A DNA stretch of 64,000 bases from an uncultured Dongia sp. (GTDB lineage Bacteria > Pseudomonadota > Alphaproteobacteria > Dongiales > Dongiaceae): contig NZ_CAKZGO010000005.1 of the NCBI RefSeq assembly GCF_936916975.1, positions 1 through 64,000 on the forward strand, read 5' to 3'. A program made the position numbers and the translations under genes. Every line of letters starts with the position of its first letter. Position 1 is the first letter of the stretch. Shown one piece after another: positions 36,260-45,268 of this stretch. The notes beneath the pieces were generated by a model, which saw only the letters and a program-made list of their open reading frames with translations, had not been told where the DNA came from and made no database searches.

Positions 36260-37225
36260 TCACCGGATCACAACGCCCCAGGGAAGCTCTCCCACCGGGA
36301 TTGATTTGATGACCTTGAGAGCGTCGACGTCGATAACGGAGACGTCGTTGGATTCGCCGTTCGTTGTCAGCAGAAACTTGGCGTCGGGCGTGAGGTCCAA
36401 TTGCCAGACGCGCTGCCCGACGAGCAGATATTCCTTCACCGCGAAACTGCCGACGTCGATAGCGGCCACACGATTCGCCGGCCCGAGAGCTACGAAAGCG
36501 GTCTTGCCATCAGGGGTGATCGAGATACCGACAGGCTGGATCGATTCCTTGCGCAGCCCCTGCACCTCGAAGGCGATCTTTTGGACGATCTTGCGTGAAG
36601 CGACATCGATCACGCTGATCGTCCCGCCGATTTCTGATGACACCCAGACCTGTGAGCCATCGGGCGTAAAAGCGGCGAACCGTGGCCTGGCATCCACCAG
36701 CACACTGTCCACCACTTCGAAGGTGGCTGTGTCGATGAAGTGCGCCATGCTGGTGGTTTCCGATGTGCTGACCAGCCATTTGCCATCCGGACTGACGCCC
36801 ATGCCTTCGGGTTCCGTGCCGACCGGGATCTCCGCGGCGACAGCACCCGGGCCGACATCCACCACCGTCACCATGTTGTTGTCCTCATTGGCGACGTAGA
36901 GCAGCTTGCCGTCCGGCGCCAAAGCGAAGAGTTCTGGATCTGGCCCACTCGGCAGGGTGCGGAGCAGCGTCAGCGAGTCTGCGTCGAAAACCTCGATATG
37001 GTCCGCATCGCTGGTGCAGATATAGATATGCTTGCCGTCGACACTGAGCGTAATGCCACGTGGCCGCTCACCGACCGGTACCGTCGCTGTTACCTCCATG
37101 GTCGTCAAGTCGATGACGCTGATCGTGTTGCCTTTTTCATTGGAAACATAGGCCGTGTATGCCATGGCCGGCGGAGCCATGACGAGGGTGAGTAACGCGA
37201 TCGCGTAAGCAGACAAGCGATTCAT
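36260..37225 (-). CDS. Exported YVTN beta-propeller protein of the PQQ-associated cluster
   Basis: The product has 321 residues. A signal peptide (ending APPAMA) is followed by seven YVTN-type repeats (AYVSNEKGNTISVIDLTTME, then LLYVANEDNNMVTVVD and others). Proteins of this group occur next to PQQ-dependent dehydrogenases. They are thought to be periplasmic scaffolds or accessory factors; no enzymatic motif is visible. It lies between the ATPase and the substrate-binding gene. Confidence 0.92.
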   Translation of the reverse strand: MNRLSAYAIALLTLVMAPPAMAYTAYVSNEKGNTISVIDLTTMEVTATVPVGERPRGITLSVDGKHIYICTSDADHIEVFDADSLTLLRTLPSGPDPELFALAPDGKLLYVANEDNNMVTVVDVGPGAVAAEIPVGTEPEGMGVSPDGKWLVSTSETTSMAHFIDTATFEVVDSVLVDARPRFAAFTPDGSQVWVSSEIGGTISVIDVASRKIVQKIAFEVQGLRKESIQPVGISITPDGKTAFVALGPANRVAAIDVGSFAVKEYLLVGQRVWQLDLTPDAKFLLTTNGESNDVSVIDVDALKVIKSIPVGELPWGVVIR

Positions 37226-37272
37226 CCCGACCTCCCAAAATGTTTATGTTGCGCGATTTCCGTCGACAGTGA

Positions 37273-38505
37273 TCAGGGGTTCAGCCGGCATTGCGAGTCC
37301 GGCTCGTCGTAGCCTAAGGTGTCCAAAGGCGTGCGCTGATGCAGGAAACCTTCCTGCGGCGAGACCGATACCAACATCGTCGGCGAGGCGAGCAGGATCG
37401 GTTCACGCAATTGCTGGTCCCATTTGCGGAAGGTCAGGCCCTGGCCCTTGAATGCGCCCAATTGGAACGTGTCAGATAGCATGAACTGGCGCAGGCTCTC
37501 GGGGTCACCTTTGGCAACACGGGTAACGCTCTCACCGATCGTCCGGACAGCCATCCAGGCGGCATAGTCCTCTTCGAGCATCCAACGCCCGGCTGCCTTG
37601 GTAAAGCGGCGCTGAAGCTGTGTACCGCCCCATTGTTCCTGACTGCGATGCCAGGCGGTCGGGACAAGACCCTGCGTGCCCACCACGGGCCGCGGCGACC
37701 AGGTTCGGTAGGGTAGGTATTCGCCGAACACCTCGCTCTCATCCGCAACGATCATCACGTCATATTCGGGGAGGCGCTGGGTAAGATCCGTCATCTGCTT
37801 GCGGATCTGCTGCTGGCCGGTATCGGCGCGGCGCGAGCCTGCTTCGAATTCGTAAGTTCTTTCCTCGACAATGTCCCCGCCGAAACGCTTTGCAGCACGC
37901 CGCACGGCATCCGCGAAGGCTTTGTCCGGCGGGAGCGCGCCGGAAATGAGAACCCAGCGTGGCCATTGCTTGCTGATCAGGTACTGCGCCAGCGCGTCTG
38001 CCTTCATGGCACGGCTCGGGATGATGTTGAAGACATTGGCGCGGCAATCGGCCAGCCGTAAGCCGTCATCCTGTGCCTTGATATTAAAAATGAGGGCATC
38101 CTGCATTTCTGGAAACGCAGCCAATTCCAGCAAACGGTCGGCGGTGAGAGCAGCTACGACAAACTTGACACCGGCAGCGCTTAAATCGCGCGCAGCCTGA
38201 TGGAGGTCGCCCTTATCAGGGATAATGGTTTCGGACAGGACATAGGATTGCTTGAGGAACCGCCCGGTCGTGTTGTTATCGTCGATCGCGAGCTTCGCTC
38301 CGGCCACCCCCTTGTCCGGTGCGACGACCTCGACCAATGACAACGGCTCCCGTTCCGGGACGGCTTCGCCAAGATAGCCGATTTTCACGACGAGCGGGTC
38401 TGCATCGGCCGTGGTCGCCGGCGCGGCAAAAACGCTTGCCGCGCCGAAGGTAAGATAGACGATTAATCTTGCGAGGGATGTCGGAAGCGCCACCTTCCCC
38501 GTCAT
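37273..38505 (-). CDS. Periplasmic substrate-binding-type protein of the PQQ-associated ABC system
   Basis: The product has 410 residues. After a signal peptide it shows the type I periplasmic-binding fold of branched-chain amino acid binding proteins (KIGYLGEAVPEREPLSLVEV, then GAKLAIDDNNTTGRFLKQSY). It belongs to the group of such proteins tied to PQQ alcohol dehydrogenases, so amino acids are not necessarily its ligand. It is coupled to the cytochrome c gene by a four-base overlap. Confidence 0.9.
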   Translation of the reverse strand: MTGKVALPTSLARLIVYLTFGAASVFAAPATTADADPLVVKIGYLGEAVPEREPLSLVEVVAPDKGVAGAKLAIDDNNTTGRFLKQSYVLSETIIPDKGDLHQAARDLSAAGVKFVVAALTADRLLELAAFPEMQDALIFNIKAQDDGLRLADCRANVFNIIPSRAMKADALAQYLISKQWPRWVLISGALPPDKAFADAVRRAAKRFGGDIVEERTYEFEAGSRRADTGQQQIRKQMTDLTQRLPEYDVMIVADESEVFGEYLPYRTWSPRPVVGTQGLVPTAWHRSQEQWGGTQLQRRFTKAAGRWMLEEDYAAWMAVRTIGESVTRVAKGDPESLRQFMLSDTFQLGAFKGQGLTFRKWDQQLREPILLASPTMLVSVSPQEGFLHQRTPLDTLGYDEPDSQCRLNP

Positions 38506-38906
38506 TGCGCCGCGCCCGCAGCCTCTTGCAGGTAGGAAATCAGATCCGTGCGATCCACCGGTTTCGGCATACCCGGGAAAATCATCTTGTTGCCGGGAAC
38601 GAGCTCTTTCGGCTTGGTGATATATTTGTCGATCGTCGCTACATCCCAGGTGAGTCCACTGTTCTTCATCGCATCTGAATATTTGAAATCGGCAACGGAA
38701 CCGGCGGGACGACCGATGATCCCATGCAGGGAAGGGCCGATCTTGTTGACATTGGCGTCAACCGAGTGGCATGCGGCGCAACGTGCGAAGAGTTTCTTGC
38801 CTTTGGCCGGGTCGCCACTTTCTTCGGCGTGGGCGGCGCTCGCCCACAGGGAAATGACGACAGAGGCCAGTATGGTGGCGGCCATGACGATAGCAGAACG
38901 CGGCAT
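38502..38906 (-). CDS. Class I c-type cytochrome
   Basis: The product has 134 residues from ATG 38906 (gggag seven bases upstream; the frame extends nine codons further without support). A signal peptide precedes the CAACH haem site (Cys43, Cys46, His47). The KMIFPGM segment probably holds the methionine ligand. The cytochrome c550-like fold (GKKLFARCAACHSVDANVNK) is typical of electron carriers between a quinoprotein dehydrogenase and the oxidase. It opens the - strand unit that runs through the PQQ-associated ABC genes. Confidence 0.92.
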   Translation of the reverse strand: MPRSAIVMAATILASVVISLWASAAHAEESGDPAKGKKLFARCAACHSVDANVNKIGPSLHGIIGRPAGSVADFKYSDAMKNSGLTWDVATIDKYITKPKELVPGNKMIFPGMPKPVDRTDLISYLQEAAGAAQ

Positions 38907-38956
38907 GCACAAGCTCCCAGAAATTTGTTGCACGTGATAGGCTTCGTGGCCGCTCT

Positions 38957-38962
38957 TATAAT
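38957..38962 (+). promoter_or_regulatory. Possible -10 element before the metallohydrolase gene
   Basis: TATAAT on the + strand in the divergent gap between the cytochrome c and metallohydrolase genes is a full match to the -10 consensus. The matching -35 position (GTGATA, 17 bases upstream) is poor. It would give a leader of about 110 bases. Confidence 0.35.
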
Positions 38963-39081
38963 CTGCACATTTGGCAGATGGCGGCTTGGATCAACGGGTG
39001 GAATATTAGGAATCGATCCCACACTCCACAAGCATTCAACACTGGCTTACGACTAAAGTACAATGGAGGAGCGAGATCGAT

Positions 39082-40041
39082 ATGACGTGTCCCGTTTTGC
39101 GTCGTTGTCGTGTGGCTGGTCTCGCCGGGTGGTTTATCGCGCTTACCTTTGCCATCTGCCTGCAGCCTTGTTCGGCAACTGCCGAAGCGCCATTGGCAAT
39201 GAGCCAGATAGCACAGGGTGTTTATGTCTACCGCGGCGCCGATGCGGAGGCGACCGCAGAGAATGCCGGCGGGATCGCCAATATCGGCTTCATCGTCGGC
39301 GATCAATCCGTGGCCGTCATCGACACGGGCGGCAGCCTTATGGTGGGACAGGCGCTGCTCGCTGCCATTCGGCAAGTGACGGACTTACCGATCCAGTATG
39401 TCATCAACACCCATTTTCACCCTGATCACATTCTCGGCAACGCAGCCTTTGTTGCCGAGAGGCCGATTTTCGTCGGCCATGTGAACCTGCCGCCTGCCTT
39501 GCGTGCAAGGCAGGCAAGCTATCTCGCACGTGCACAAGAAGTTCTGGGATCGATCGCGTCGGAGGACTGGTTCATTGTACCCCAGCATCTCGTCTCCGGA
39601 CGGGAGGTGATCGATCTCGGGCGTCGAGGCCTTGTTCTGGAAGCCTATCCAACAGCGCATACCGATAGCGATCTCACGGTCCTGGATGAGGCGACGGGGA
39701 CGTTGTTTGCAGGCGATCTCGTCTTCCTCGAGCGCATCCCGGCCATCGATGGGTCCATCGTCGGCTGGCTAGCCGCCCTGGATCGTCTGAAGGGCGTCCC
39801 CGCCCGGCGGGTCGTGGCCGGCCATGGTCCGGCGTCAGCAGCCTGGCCGGCAGCATTGGCCGACGAGTTGCGTTACCTGGAGCTTATCGCCCAGGAAACA
39901 CGGCAAATTTTGGCAAAAGGTGGCACCTTGCAAGAGGCGACGGCCAGCGTGGGTTTGACTGAGAAAAACCGCTGGCGGCTGTTTGACTCGTATAATGCGC
40001 GCAATGTGACGGCGGCGTATACTGAGTTGGAATGGGAATAG
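39082..40041 (+). CDS. Quinoprotein relay system zinc metallohydrolase
   Basis: The product has 319 residues. A signal peptide is followed by a metallo-beta-lactamase fold with the metal motif THFHPDH (His111, His113, Asp115, His116) and a later HTDSDL segment. Proteins of this class accompany PQQ-dependent alcohol dehydrogenases and SoxYZ-like carriers; the reaction is not known. It begins the + strand unit with the SoxYZ-like gene, starting 176 bases from the divergent cytochrome gene. The location should be periplasmic. Confidence 0.9.
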   Translation: MTCPVLRRCRVAGLAGWFIALTFAICLQPCSATAEAPLAMSQIAQGVYVYRGADAEATAENAGGIANIGFIVGDQSVAVIDTGGSLMVGQALLAAIRQVTDLPIQYVINTHFHPDHILGNAAFVAERPIFVGHVNLPPALRARQASYLARAQEVLGSIASEDWFIVPQHLVSGREVIDLGRRGLVLEAYPTAHTDSDLTVLDEATGTLFAGDLVFLERIPAIDGSIVGWLAALDRLKGVPARRVVAGHGPASAAWPAALADELRYLELIAQETRQILAKGGTLQEATASVGLTEKNRWRLFDSYNARNVTAAYTELEWE

Positions 40042-40075
40042 CGTTCGGTCGGCTGGCAACCCGATGGAGGCGTCG

Positions 40076-40903
40076 ATGAAACTGGTGATCAGACCCGTGA
40101 CCAGATATGCGGCCAAGCCATGGCGCATGCGTCTGCTGTTGGTTGCGATCGGCCTTCTGTGCAGTGCGCCGGCCGGTGCCGATGACGACCTATGGCCCGA
40201 TCTGAAAGAAGCGCTGTTTCCCGGCCAGACTATTGTGAGCGGCGCTTCCTTCATGCATCTCACTGCGCCGGAACGGGCTTATGATGCCGCCGTGGTCCCG
40301 GTCCAGATCGATTTCGACGCCGCCCGGATGGATGGCGTAAAGGTGCGTAGCCTGACCTTGATCGTCGACAAGAATCCGGTGCCCGTGGCGGCAGTGTTCC
40401 ATTATCCAACAGATAACCTGGATCCTTCGGTGGGTACGCGCGTCCGGGTCAACGAATATACCAATGTGCATGCGGTGGCGGAGGCGACGGACGGCCGGTT
40501 GTTTGAGATCGCGGTGTTCGTCAAGGCTGCGGGGGGCTGTTCGGCGCCAGCGAACAAGGCGCCGGGCGAAGCCGAAGCGCATCGCGGCGAGATGAGATTG
40601 AAGCGGCTGGCCGAGGAAGGACGTGACGGGCCGCTAGAAATCCTCATCCGTCATCCGAACTTCACCGGCATGCAAATGGATCAACTTACACGCAACTACA
40701 TCCCCGCCGACTATCTTGAGACGATCGACATTCGCTCCGGCGGCAAGCTGGTTCTATCGGTGGAGGGCAACATTTCCTTAAGTGAGAACCCGGCCATCCA
40801 GTTTCGGTTGCCGACAGGTGAGCGAGGCGGCATTGAGGTCGGCGTCAAGGACTCTAATGGCCGCTCTTATCAGGCCGCCTGGCCAATTCCACCGGCGAGC
40901 TAA
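40076..40903 (+). CDS. Quinoprotein-associated SoxYZ-like carrier protein
   Basis: The product has 275 residues from ATG 40076 (ggagg five bases upstream). A signal peptide leads to a SoxY-like part ending in KAAGGCSAPA, a carrier-cysteine motif like the GGCG arm of SoxY, and then a SoxZ-like domain (IRHPNFTGMQMDQLTRNYIP). Sox carriers hold intermediates on the arm cysteine; the fused protein recurs beside quinoprotein dehydrogenases, where its cargo is unknown. It follows the metallohydrolase gene closely, and the two may act on the same intermediate. Confidence 0.9.
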   Translation: MKLVIRPVTRYAAKPWRMRLLLVAIGLLCSAPAGADDDLWPDLKEALFPGQTIVSGASFMHLTAPERAYDAAVVPVQIDFDAARMDGVKVRSLTLIVDKNPVPVAAVFHYPTDNLDPSVGTRVRVNEYTNVHAVAEATDGRLFEIAVFVKAAGGCSAPANKAPGEAEAHRGEMRLKRLAEEGRDGPLEILIRHPNFTGMQMDQLTRNYIPADYLETIDIRSGGKLVLSVEGNISLSENPAIQFRLPTGERGGIEVGVKDSNGRSYQAAWPIPPAS

Positions 40904-40936
40904 CGGCAAGGTCGCGGTAACGACGTGACGGAAGTT

Positions 40937-41278
40937 CTAGAAACAGCGGAAATCAGCCTCGATCTGGGCCAGACGCAGTTGTTTGACGATATCGGTCAGC
41001 ATCTTCATTTCGCGGAACATGCCGGTCATTTCGCCGGTGACCTGTTGCATGCGCATGATGGTGTCGGCCTTTTCATACGTCTGATACGGCATGATGGAGG
41101 CAACGGTATCGATGCTGCAGGCGCAGCGCCGCAGCATGTCCTGATTCTGGCCATTGCTCGCCATGCAGCCAATGACGTAATCGGTGACAACCGGCGTCGG
41201 ATAATCGTTGGCGAGGGTGCCTTGCGGCGCCAGAAACAACAACGCCATCACAGTGCCGAGGAGCCATCTGCGCAACAT
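40937..41278 (-). CDS. Small exported four-cysteine protein
   Basis: The product has 113 residues from ATG 41278 (ctggag nine bases upstream). The signal peptide (RWLLGTVMALLFLAPQGTLA) is followed by a mature domain with Cys38, Cys52, Cys54 and Cys112, a CMASNGQNQDMLRRCACS stretch, and a helical, methionine-rich C-terminal half (TIMRMQQVTGEMTGMFREMK). The opposite frame on the + strand is open but looks like its shadow, whereas this frame has a proper signal sequence. I do not recognise a characterised family. The surroundings suggest a role around periplasmic alcohol oxidation. Confidence 0.8.
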   Translation of the reverse strand: MLRRWLLGTVMALLFLAPQGTLANDYPTPVVTDYVIGCMASNGQNQDMLRRCACSIDTVASIMPYQTYEKADTIMRMQQVTGEMTGMFREMKMLTDIVKQLRLAQIEADFRCF

Positions 41279-41417
41279 CACGTGAACTCCAGCATGATGG
41301 AAGGGGCCGATCGGCGCCAGAAAAACACACGGCCGGCAGAGCGTCAATTGGCTTTGGGGTCAACAGCATGACGAGCGCCGTGCAATCCATGTACGAGACT
41401 TGGCTGGAGAATATGCC

Positions 41418-41879
41418 GTGATAACCGCCAAGCTGATTGCATCACTGCTGAATGTAGTTGCCGGTTATACCGGATACGCAATCCCAGCAACCCCGCCTGA
41501 GATTGTGATACTGACACATGCCGATCTCGCTGAAGAGGTTTGCGGCCGGCCCTGTGGCATTCTCGCTTTTACAACGCCGGAAGGTCGGATTCTTCTGGAC
41601 GACAGTTTGGCGGTGGGTCGCGATCCGCGGGCGACCAGCATTCTGGTTCACGAACTCACTCACTTCCTCCAACTCCATGCGGCAGTGGTGCGAGGTGACG
41701 CAAGCAAGCCGTTGGGCGCGGCGTTGAGCGTACCGATGGATTGTCATGAATGGAATGAACGCGAGCATGAAGCGTATGACGTCCAGCTACGTTGGTTGCG
41801 CGATACGGCCCCCACGATGCGGGTGCTATCGTCGGAGATTGCACGCCTTGGCGCAAAACCCGTCTTTCCTGCCTGTTGA
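41418..41879 (+). CDS. HELTH-motif mini-metallopeptidase-like protein
   Basis: The product has 153 residues from GTG 41418 (ggaga seven bases upstream; the frame extends six codons further). A hydrophobic N-terminus could be a signal or anchor. LVHELTHFLQ (His78, Glu79, His82) is a zinc-metallopeptidase signature, and a downstream NEREHEAYDVQ stretch could supply the third ligand in the gluzincin manner. Two cysteine pairs (VCGRPCG, and MDCHEW with PAC) are present. It lies 207 bases before pqqA. It may process a periplasmic or cofactor-related peptide; this is inference from position. Confidence 0.72.
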   Translation: MITAKLIASLLNVVAGYTGYAIPATPPEIVILTHADLAEEVCGRPCGILAFTTPEGRILLDDSLAVGRDPRATSILVHELTHFLQLHAAVVRGDASKPLGAALSVPMDCHEWNEREHEAYDVQLRWLRDTAPTMRVLSSEIARLGAKPVFPAC

Positions 41880-41990
41880 ACAACGCGCCAACAGGCACTT
41901 GCAGTGCACAAATGCCTGCTGCATTGCGAGATGAACGGATATAGCGCGCAAACTCGATCCTAAGGATGAGCTTATCAGGCCAGCGTGTTA

Positions 41991-42019
41991 TTGTCGCAAT
42001 GTGGGAGTCGCGATACGAT
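41991..42019 (+). promoter_or_regulatory. Candidate promoter of pqqA
   Basis: TTGTCG and TACGAT are separated by 17 bases (41991-41996 and 42014-42019) and lie about 68 bases before the pqqA GTG. Each matches the sigma-70 consensus at four of six positions. It is the best candidate in the gap. Confidence 0.4.
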
Positions 42020-42086
42020 CTATTTGGTCGGAGATGCCGACTGTTAGTGCGAGTTCAACAATCGCTCTAAATTGGGAGGACTGATC

Positions 42087-42167
42087 GTGAAGAAATGGAC
42101 AGCCCCGCGTATCCGCGAAATTTGCGTCGGCATGGAAATCAATAGCTACGCTAGCGCACGCCTGTAA
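42087..42167 (+). CDS. pqqA: PQQ precursor peptide PqqA
   Basis: This 26-residue frame is too short for usual gene calling. GTG 42087 is preceded by ttgggaggactgatc. The peptide begins KKWTAPRIREICVGMEIN and ends SYASARL. Glu17 and Tyr21 have the E-x3-Y spacing required by PqqE for cofactor formation. It is followed by pqqB after 56 bases with pqqBCDE downstream. The presence of Cys13 is common in PqqA peptides. Confidence 0.95.
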   Translation: MKKWTAPRIREICVGMEINSYASARL

Positions 42168-42223
42168 CAGATGCCGATCACCGCGCGGTAGGGCTTAGCA
42201 ATGTCACGGCCACGACATTCGTC

Positions 42224-43141
42224 ATGGAAGTGATTGTGCTCGGCTCCGCCGCCGGTGGTGGGTTTCCCCAATGGAATTGCAATGCACCGACCAGCAGAGC
42301 TGCGCGGGACGGTGCTGGTCGTGCGAAAGTGCGCACGCAAGCCTCGATTGCCGTCAGCGCCGATGGCGATCGGTGGCTGCTCATTAACGCGTCGCCTGAT
42401 CTGCGTCAGCAACTGTTGCAGAACCGGGTCTTCTGGCCGCGGCATGGGTTACGTGACACGCCCATTGAAGCCGTCCTGTTGACCAGCGCTGAGATCGATC
42501 ATGTGGCGGGTCTGCTGTCGATGCGTGAAAGCCAGCCATTCCGACTTTGGGCCACCAGCAGCGTGTTGGAAATTCTGGCCGAAAACCCGATCTTCGGTGC
42601 TCTGTCGCCCGACTATGTCGAGCGTGGGCGTTTTCCGTTGGGCGAAGCGGTTGCAGTCGAGGGTCATCAGGGGCCGCTCGGCATCACCGTGCGCGCGTTT
42701 CCGGTTCCTGGTAAAGTGCCGCTGTTTTTGGAATCGCGACATCCCGGTGATCTCGCCGGCAGTGCTGAGGATACGATCGGCCTTGAAATCAGCTGTGGCA
42801 CGGCGCGCTTCCACTATATCCCGGGCTGCGCGAGGCTAACGCCGGAGCTGAGCAACCAGTTGCAGGGTTCATCCCTTTTGTTCTTCGATGGAACCTTGTG
42901 GTCAGACAACGAGCTCGTCGATCTTGGCATCAGCGTGAAGACCGGGGCACGGATGGGACATATGAGCATCAGCGGGCCTGGCGGCACTCTGGCGGCATTC
43001 GCGGATATGGCGATCAACCGCAAGATTTTTATTCACGTCAATACGACGAATCCGGTGCTGGCTGAAGACGCGCCGGAACGCGCGACCCTCACGGCCGCGG
43101 GATGGGAAGTGGCAGAAGACGGCATGAGGATATCGTTGTGA
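42224..43141 (+). CDS. pqqB: PQQ biosynthesis protein PqqB
   Basis: The product has 305 residues with a metallo-beta-lactamase-like fold (VLGSAAGGGFPQWNCNAPTS, then LLTSAEIDHVAGLLSMRE). PqqB hydroxylates the tyrosine moiety of the PQQ intermediate. Four-base overlap (GTGA) with pqqC couples translation. It is not exported, unlike the metallohydrolase at 39082. Confidence 0.96.
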   Translation: MEVIVLGSAAGGGFPQWNCNAPTSRAARDGAGRAKVRTQASIAVSADGDRWLLINASPDLRQQLLQNRVFWPRHGLRDTPIEAVLLTSAEIDHVAGLLSMRESQPFRLWATSSVLEILAENPIFGALSPDYVERGRFPLGEAVAVEGHQGPLGITVRAFPVPGKVPLFLESRHPGDLAGSAEDTIGLEISCGTARFHYIPGCARLTPELSNQLQGSSLLFFDGTLWSDNELVDLGISVKTGARMGHMSISGPGGTLAAFADMAINRKIFIHVNTTNPVLAEDAPERATLTAAGWEVAEDGMRISL

Positions 43142-43875
43142 GCGAGTTGCTGGACGCCGACGGACTCGAAGCTGCTTTGCGCGCGATCGGTGCTGTGCGC
43201 TATCACAATCGCCACCCATTCCATACCTTGCTGCACAGCGGCAAGCTTACACGCGGTCAAGTCCAGGCCTGGGCGCTTAACCGTTATTACTACCAGTCGA
43301 TCATTCCGATGAAGGATGCAGCCATCCTGGGGCGTTCGGCGGATCGCAACTTCCGCCGTGCCTGGCGTCAGCGCATTGAGGACCATGACGGCGGCGACTC
43401 CGGCGAGGGCGGTATCGAACGCTGGCTCCGTCTGACAGATGCCGTCGGTCTGGATCGGGATTATGTCGTGTCTGGTGCAGGTCTTCTCCCCGGCACCCGC
43501 TTCGCCGTTGAGGCGTATCTCCACTTTGTCCGCGACCAGAGCCTGCTTGAGGCGGTCGCGTCGTCGCTGACTGAAATGTTTGCACCAGCCATCATCAGCG
43601 ACCGTGTTAGCGGGATGCTCACCAACTATGATTTCGTCGATCGGGTGGCGCTGTCCTATTTCGACAAGCGGCTCCATCAGGCGCCGCGCGATGCAAGTTT
43701 CGCGCTCGATTATGTCAAGCGAGAAGCGCGGCTACCGCAGCAACAGCAGTCGGTCCTGCGTGCACTGACATTCAAATGCGACGTGCTCTGGGCTCAGCTG
43801 GATGCTCTCTATTACGCCTATGTCACACCGGGCTATGTGTCGCCGGGGGCATTTACGCCGGAGCAACCGGCGTGA
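43138..43875 (+). CDS. pqqC: Pyrroloquinoline-quinone synthase PqqC
   Basis: The product has 245 residues from GTG 43138, which overlaps the pqqB stop (GTGA); the upstream open frame is the pqqB shadow. The PqqC motifs include RYHNRHPFHTLLHSGKL, then WALNRYYYQSIIPMKDAAIL. It carries out the final ring closure and oxidation without a metal. The stop overlaps the GTG of pqqD by four bases. Confidence 0.95.
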   Translation: MSELLDADGLEAALRAIGAVRYHNRHPFHTLLHSGKLTRGQVQAWALNRYYYQSIIPMKDAAILGRSADRNFRRAWRQRIEDHDGGDSGEGGIERWLRLTDAVGLDRDYVVSGAGLLPGTRFAVEAYLHFVRDQSLLEAVASSLTEMFAPAIISDRVSGMLTNYDFVDRVALSYFDKRLHQAPRDASFALDYVKREARLPQQQQSVLRALTFKCDVLWAQLDALYYAYVTPGYVSPGAFTPEQPA

Positions 43876-44156
43876 GCGAAACAGCGCTCGCCGTCGACTC
43901 GATGCCGCGTCTGGCGCCTGGTGTACGGTTGCATTTCGACGAGACGCGCCAGGCCTGGATGCTGCTGGCGCCGGAACGTGTCTTGATGCTGGACGAGACC
44001 TCACTCGATATCGTGCAGCGCTGCGATGGTGCCACACAAGTCACAGCACTGATCGACGGCCTCGCGCAGGCCTATAGCGCGGATCGTGCCGAGATTGATG
44101 GCGATGTCAGGTCGCTGCTATCCGGTCTTATAGAAAAGCGGGTACTGCAGATATGA
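43872..44156 (+). CDS. pqqD: PQQ peptide chaperone PqqD
   Basis: The product has 94 residues from GTG 43872, overlapping the end of pqqC (GTGA). PqqD presents PqqA to the radical SAM enzyme PqqE. It shows the family stretch ([20 protein letters not shown]) and ends four bases into the pqqE start (ATGA). Separate PqqD is encoded here rather than a PqqCD fusion. Confidence 0.94.
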   Translation: MSETALAVDSMPRLAPGVRLHFDETRQAWMLLAPERVLMLDETSLDIVQRCDGATQVTALIDGLAQAYSADRAEIDGDVRSLLSGLIEKRVLQI

Positions 44157-45268
44157 GCGTTCAATACGCACCCGCGCCACCGCTGGCAATCCTGTTCGAG
44201 CTGACGCATCGGTGCCCGTTGCAATGCCCCTATTGCTCAAATCCGCTTGAACTCGATCAGGTGCGAGACGAGTTGTCGACAGATGAATGGCGCCGCGTCA
44301 TCGGGGAAGCAGCGAGGCTTGGTGTGTTGCAGGTGCATTTCTCCGGCGGTGAACCCACCGTGCGGCGCGACCTAGTCGACCTTATCGCCCATGCTCGCCA
44401 AAGCGGCCTCTATAGCAATCTCATAACATCCGGCGTCGCCATCGATCGGACGCGGTTTGCCGATCTGGTGGCAGCTGGCCTCGATCACGCGCAGCTCAGC
44501 TTTCAGGACTCGCGCGCGGACTCAGCCGAACGGATTGGTAACTATGCCGGCGCACAGGCGAAAAAGCTCGCCTTTGCTGGCTGGGTTCGCGAGCTGGGAC
44601 TACCTTTGACGGTGAACATTATCGTCAATCGCCACAATATCGAGCGGATCGACGACATGATCGATCTTGCTGTCGGCCTTAATGCGGCCCGCGTCGAGAT
44701 TGCGCATGTGCAATATTACGGCTGGGCGCTGAAGAACCGTGCGGCCTTAATGCCGACCCTGGCGGATCTGCAACAAGCTACTGTTCGGGTCGAGGAGGCC
44801 CGGGAGCGGCTGCGTGGACGTATCGTCATCGACTACGTTGTCCCGGATTACTATGCCCGTGTGCCGAAAGCCTGCATGGGTGGTTGGGGGCGTCAGTTCC
44901 TCAACGTGACGCCATCGGGGCGTGTCCTGCCTTGTCATGCAGCGGAAACGATTTCGGAGCTTTCTTTCGATTCCGTCCGCGACAAATCCTTGGCGGCGAT
45001 ATGGGCAACCTCGTCTGCTTTTGAAAAATTCCGCGGCACCGACTGGATGCCGGAACCCTGCCAAAGCTGCGCGCAGCGCGAGGTTGATTGGGGCGGCTGT
45101 CGGTGTCAGGCGCTCGCCATCGCAGGTGCAGCGGGCGCCACGGATCCCGCCTGTGCGCTGTCGCCAATGCACGGCGAGATGCGCGCATTGGCGGAAGCTG
45201 CATCCAACCTGCCGTCTCCCCCGTTTCTCTATCGGCGGCGAACGACCGCGGCTGTCGCGGCGAGTTGA
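44153..45268 (+). CDS. pqqE: PQQ synthesis radical SAM enzyme PqqE
   Basis: The product has 371 residues. The radical SAM cluster motif CPLQCPYC (Cys21, Cys25, Cys28) is intact, and C-terminal cysteines ([29 protein letters not shown]) fit the SPASM auxiliary clusters. It links the Glu and Tyr side chains of PqqA. It ends the pqqABCDE set. No pqqF/G peptidase gene follows it. Confidence 0.96.
   Translation: MSVQYAPAPPLAILFELTHRCPLQCPYCSNPLELDQVRDELSTDEWRRVIGEAARLGVLQVHFSGGEPTVRRDLVDLIAHARQSGLYSNLITSGVAIDRTRFADLVAAGLDHAQLSFQDSRADSAERIGNYAGAQAKKLAFAGWVRELGLPLTVNIIVNRHNIERIDDMIDLAVGLNAARVEIAHVQYYGWALKNRAALMPTLADLQQATVRVEEARERLRGRIVIDYVVPDYYARVPKACMGGWGRQFLNVTPSGRVLPCHAAETISELSFDSVRDKSLAAIWATSSAFEKFRGTDWMPEPCQSCAQREVDWGGCRCQALAIAGAAGATDPACALSPMHGEMRALAEAASNLPSPPFLYRRRTTAAVAAS

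Noticed and set aside
40925-41371. 148-codon open frame on the + strand over the four-cysteine gene
   Set aside because: The - strand frame has a signal peptide, a ribosome site and conserved-looking cysteines; the + frame has none.
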